Assembly (NCBI GenBank): GCA_964426135.1
Contig: CAYRPN010000211.1
Span: 1-6,015 of the forward strand
From: CAYRPN01 sp964426135
GTDB taxonomy: Bacteria; Planctomycetota; Phycisphaerae; Phycisphaerales; Phycisphaeraceae
DNA length: 6,015 nt
Reading direction: 5' to 3'
The notes beneath the pieces are model-generated. The model had not been told where the DNA came from, searched no databases, and was given only the letters and a program-made list of their open reading frames with translations. Position numbers and translations under genes: made by a program. Within the stretch, counting starts at the first letter, position 1. The number at the start of each line of letters is the position of its first letter. This document shows, piece after piece, positions 4,795 through 6,015 of this stretch.

Positions 4795-5955
4795 ATGAAG
4801 ATCAAGTGTCAACCCGAAGATTTCCGCGTCGATGAAGCCACCGAGCTCAAGCCCGGCGACAAGGGCGAGTTCGCGCTCTACCGCCTGACCAAGCAGTCGC
4901 TCGGCACCCCCGAAGCGGTCGAAGCCCTCGCCCAGCGATGGAAGATCAACCATCGCCACGTCGCTTACGGCGGCATGAAGGACAAGCACGCCCTCACCAC
5001 GCAGCACATCACCATCCAGCGCGGCCCGCGCCGCGGAATCACCCAGACCAACCTGGAGGTCGAGTACCTCGGGCAGGTGTCGCAGCCGTTCAGTCCGCAC
5101 CTGATCTCGGCGAATCGCTTCCAACTCGTCATGCGCGACATGATCGAGAAGGAACTGAAGCACGCGGTGACGCAGATTCCCGCGGTCCAGCGCGACGGGC
5201 TGCCGAACTATTTCGACGACCAGCGCTTCGGCTCGGTCGGCGATTCGCGCGAGTTCGTCGGACAGGCGTGGTGCAAGGGCGATTTCGAACGCGCGCTCTG
5301 GCTGGCGCTGGCGGACCCGAACGAGCACGATCGGCCTGAGGAAAAGCGCGAGAAGACGGCGCTTCGCGACATGTGGGGCAACTGGCCGCAATTGCAGACG
5401 AAGCTCGCCAGGTACGGCGCGCGGAACATTCTCGCCTTCCTCGCGGAGCAACCGGGCAACTTCCGCGCCGCATTCATGATGATTCGGCCCGACCAGCGGA
5501 ACCTTTATCTCTCCGCGTTTCAGAGCCATCTCTTCAACGCCCTGCTGTCGCGGCTGGTGCGCACCGGCCCGCCGGAGGATCAGGTGTACGACGTTCTCCT
5601 GGCGATGGGTCCGATGGCGTTTTACCGGGAGCTGCCCGACGAAGTGCGGGCGGAGTGGTCGAAGCTGCTGCTGCCGTTGCCGTCAGCCAGGCAGAAGCTG
5701 GAGCCGGGGCCGATCAAGGATCTGCTCGATGCCGCGCTGAAGCCGATGAAGCTGGAGCAGACGATGCTGCGCGTGAAGTACCCGCGTGATGTGTTCTTCT
5801 CCAAAGGCTTCCGGCCAGCACTGTCGATGGTGAAGGATTTGAAGCACGAGGCGGACGACGACGAACTGTACCCCGGCAAGAAGAAACTGACGCTGAGCTT
5901 CGAGCTGATGCGCGGAGCATACGCGACGATCCTGGTGAAGCGGCTGACGACGTGA
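4795..5955 (+). CDS. truD: tRNA pseudouridine synthase TruD
   Basis: TruD converts uridine 13 in the D-arm of certain tRNAs to pseudouridine in the cytoplasm. The 386-residue product shows the family marks in order: FRVDE near the N-terminus (10-14), the catalytic block YGGMKDKHALTTQ (58-70) with Asp63 as the expected nucleophile, NRFQLVMR (107-114), NYFDDQRFGS (138-147), FQSHLFNALLSRL (242-254) and the C-terminal LSFELMRGAYATILVKR (367-383). Length is close to or slightly above the usual size, so the gene appears complete and intact. The ATG at 4795 places the expected N-terminal strand (MKIKCQPEDFRV) right at the start. It is divergent from the isomerase-like gene with a 128-bp spacer and has no evident partner in the window. 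Confidence 0.95.
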   Translation: MKIKCQPEDFRVDEATELKPGDKGEFALYRLTKQSLGTPEAVEALAQRWKINHRHVAYGGMKDKHALTTQHITIQRGPRRGITQTNLEVEYLGQVSQPFSPHLISANRFQLVMRDMIEKELKHAVTQIPAVQRDGLPNYFDDQRFGSVGDSREFVGQAWCKGDFERALWLALADPNEHDRPEEKREKTALRDMWGNWPQLQTKLARYGARNILAFLAEQPGNFRAAFMMIRPDQRNLYLSAFQSHLFNALLSRLVRTGPPEDQVYDVLLAMGPMAFYRELPDEVRAEWSKLLLPLPSARQKLEPGPIKDLLDAALKPMKLEQTMLRVKYPRDVFFSKGFRPALSMVKDLKHEADDDELYPGKKKLTLSFELMRGAYATILVKRLTT

Positions 5956-5957
5956 AT

Positions 5958-5997
5958 GGCTCCGGCCCCCTCTCCCTCCGGGAGCCTGAGAACTTTT
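5958..5997 (+). terminator. Possible weak terminator after truD
   Basis: GGCTCC (5958-5963) can pair with GGAGCC (5981-5986), or CTCCC (5972-5976 region) with GGGAG, beginning just past the truD stop. A short TTTT follows at 5994-5997 after a 7-nt gap. The stem is short and the T-run is poor and displaced, so this is weak. The part CCCCTCTCCCTCCGGGAG resembles half of a pyrimidine/purine palindrome seen between genes in many GC-rich genomes (from memory), so it may be a repeat fragment instead. Confidence 0.27.
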
Positions 5998-6015
5998 CCT
6001 CGCGCCGCCGTTCTG

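Noticed and set aside
2837..5955. A linked pathway or new system formed by moaB, the small membrane protein, the isomerase-like protein and truD
   Set aside because: Molybdenum cofactor synthesis and tRNA modification have no known tie to the exported sugar enzyme, truD is on the opposite strand, and short spacing alone does not show shared function.

Overview
The window looks like a GC-rich bacterial chromosome segment, most probably from a planctomycete (Planctomycetota) or close relative. That placement is inferred from gene content: a secreted SGNH/SASA-type esterase, a secreted protein with two DUF1080 (3-keto-disaccharide hydrolase) domains, and a Tat-exported sugar phosphate isomerase/epimerase-like TIM barrel. 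All three are families that planctomycetes carry in many copies. Strong G/C preference at third codon positions fits.

Layout from left to right. Positions 1-72 may hold the last 23 codons of a plus-strand gene. About 84-272 reads on the minus strand like a worn C-terminal piece of an IS4-type transposase. A secreted carbohydrate esterase (328-1245, +) follows. It converges on the tandem DUF1080 gene (1343-2626, -), and the gap between them is almost filled by a 17-bp triple tandem repeat plus an inverted copy. Upstream of the DUF1080 gene lie a leader hairpin and an 83-bp element with perfect 29-bp inverted arms. Three more minus-strand genes then run in transcription order 4666 to 2837: the isomerase-like protein, a 72-aa glycine-zipper membrane protein, and a MoaB/MogA molybdopterin adenylyltransferase. 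A 128-bp divergent spacer separates the isomerase-like gene from truD (4795-5955, +), which encodes a tRNA pseudouridine synthase. The window ends just after a possible weak terminator.

The esterase, DUF1080 protein and isomerase-like protein all appear to act outside the cytoplasm on carbohydrate. They could contribute to polysaccharide breakdown by deacetylation, cleavage of oxidised sugars, and isomerisation or epimerisation. They are not in one operon, so a shared pathway is inference only. MoaB and TruD are housekeeping enzymes with no evident link to them.

I found no CRISPR array, defence system, intact insertion sequence or convincing RNA gene. The most unusual material is the non-coding repeat structure at 1262-1335 and 2701-2783, and the probable transposase relic at the left edge.
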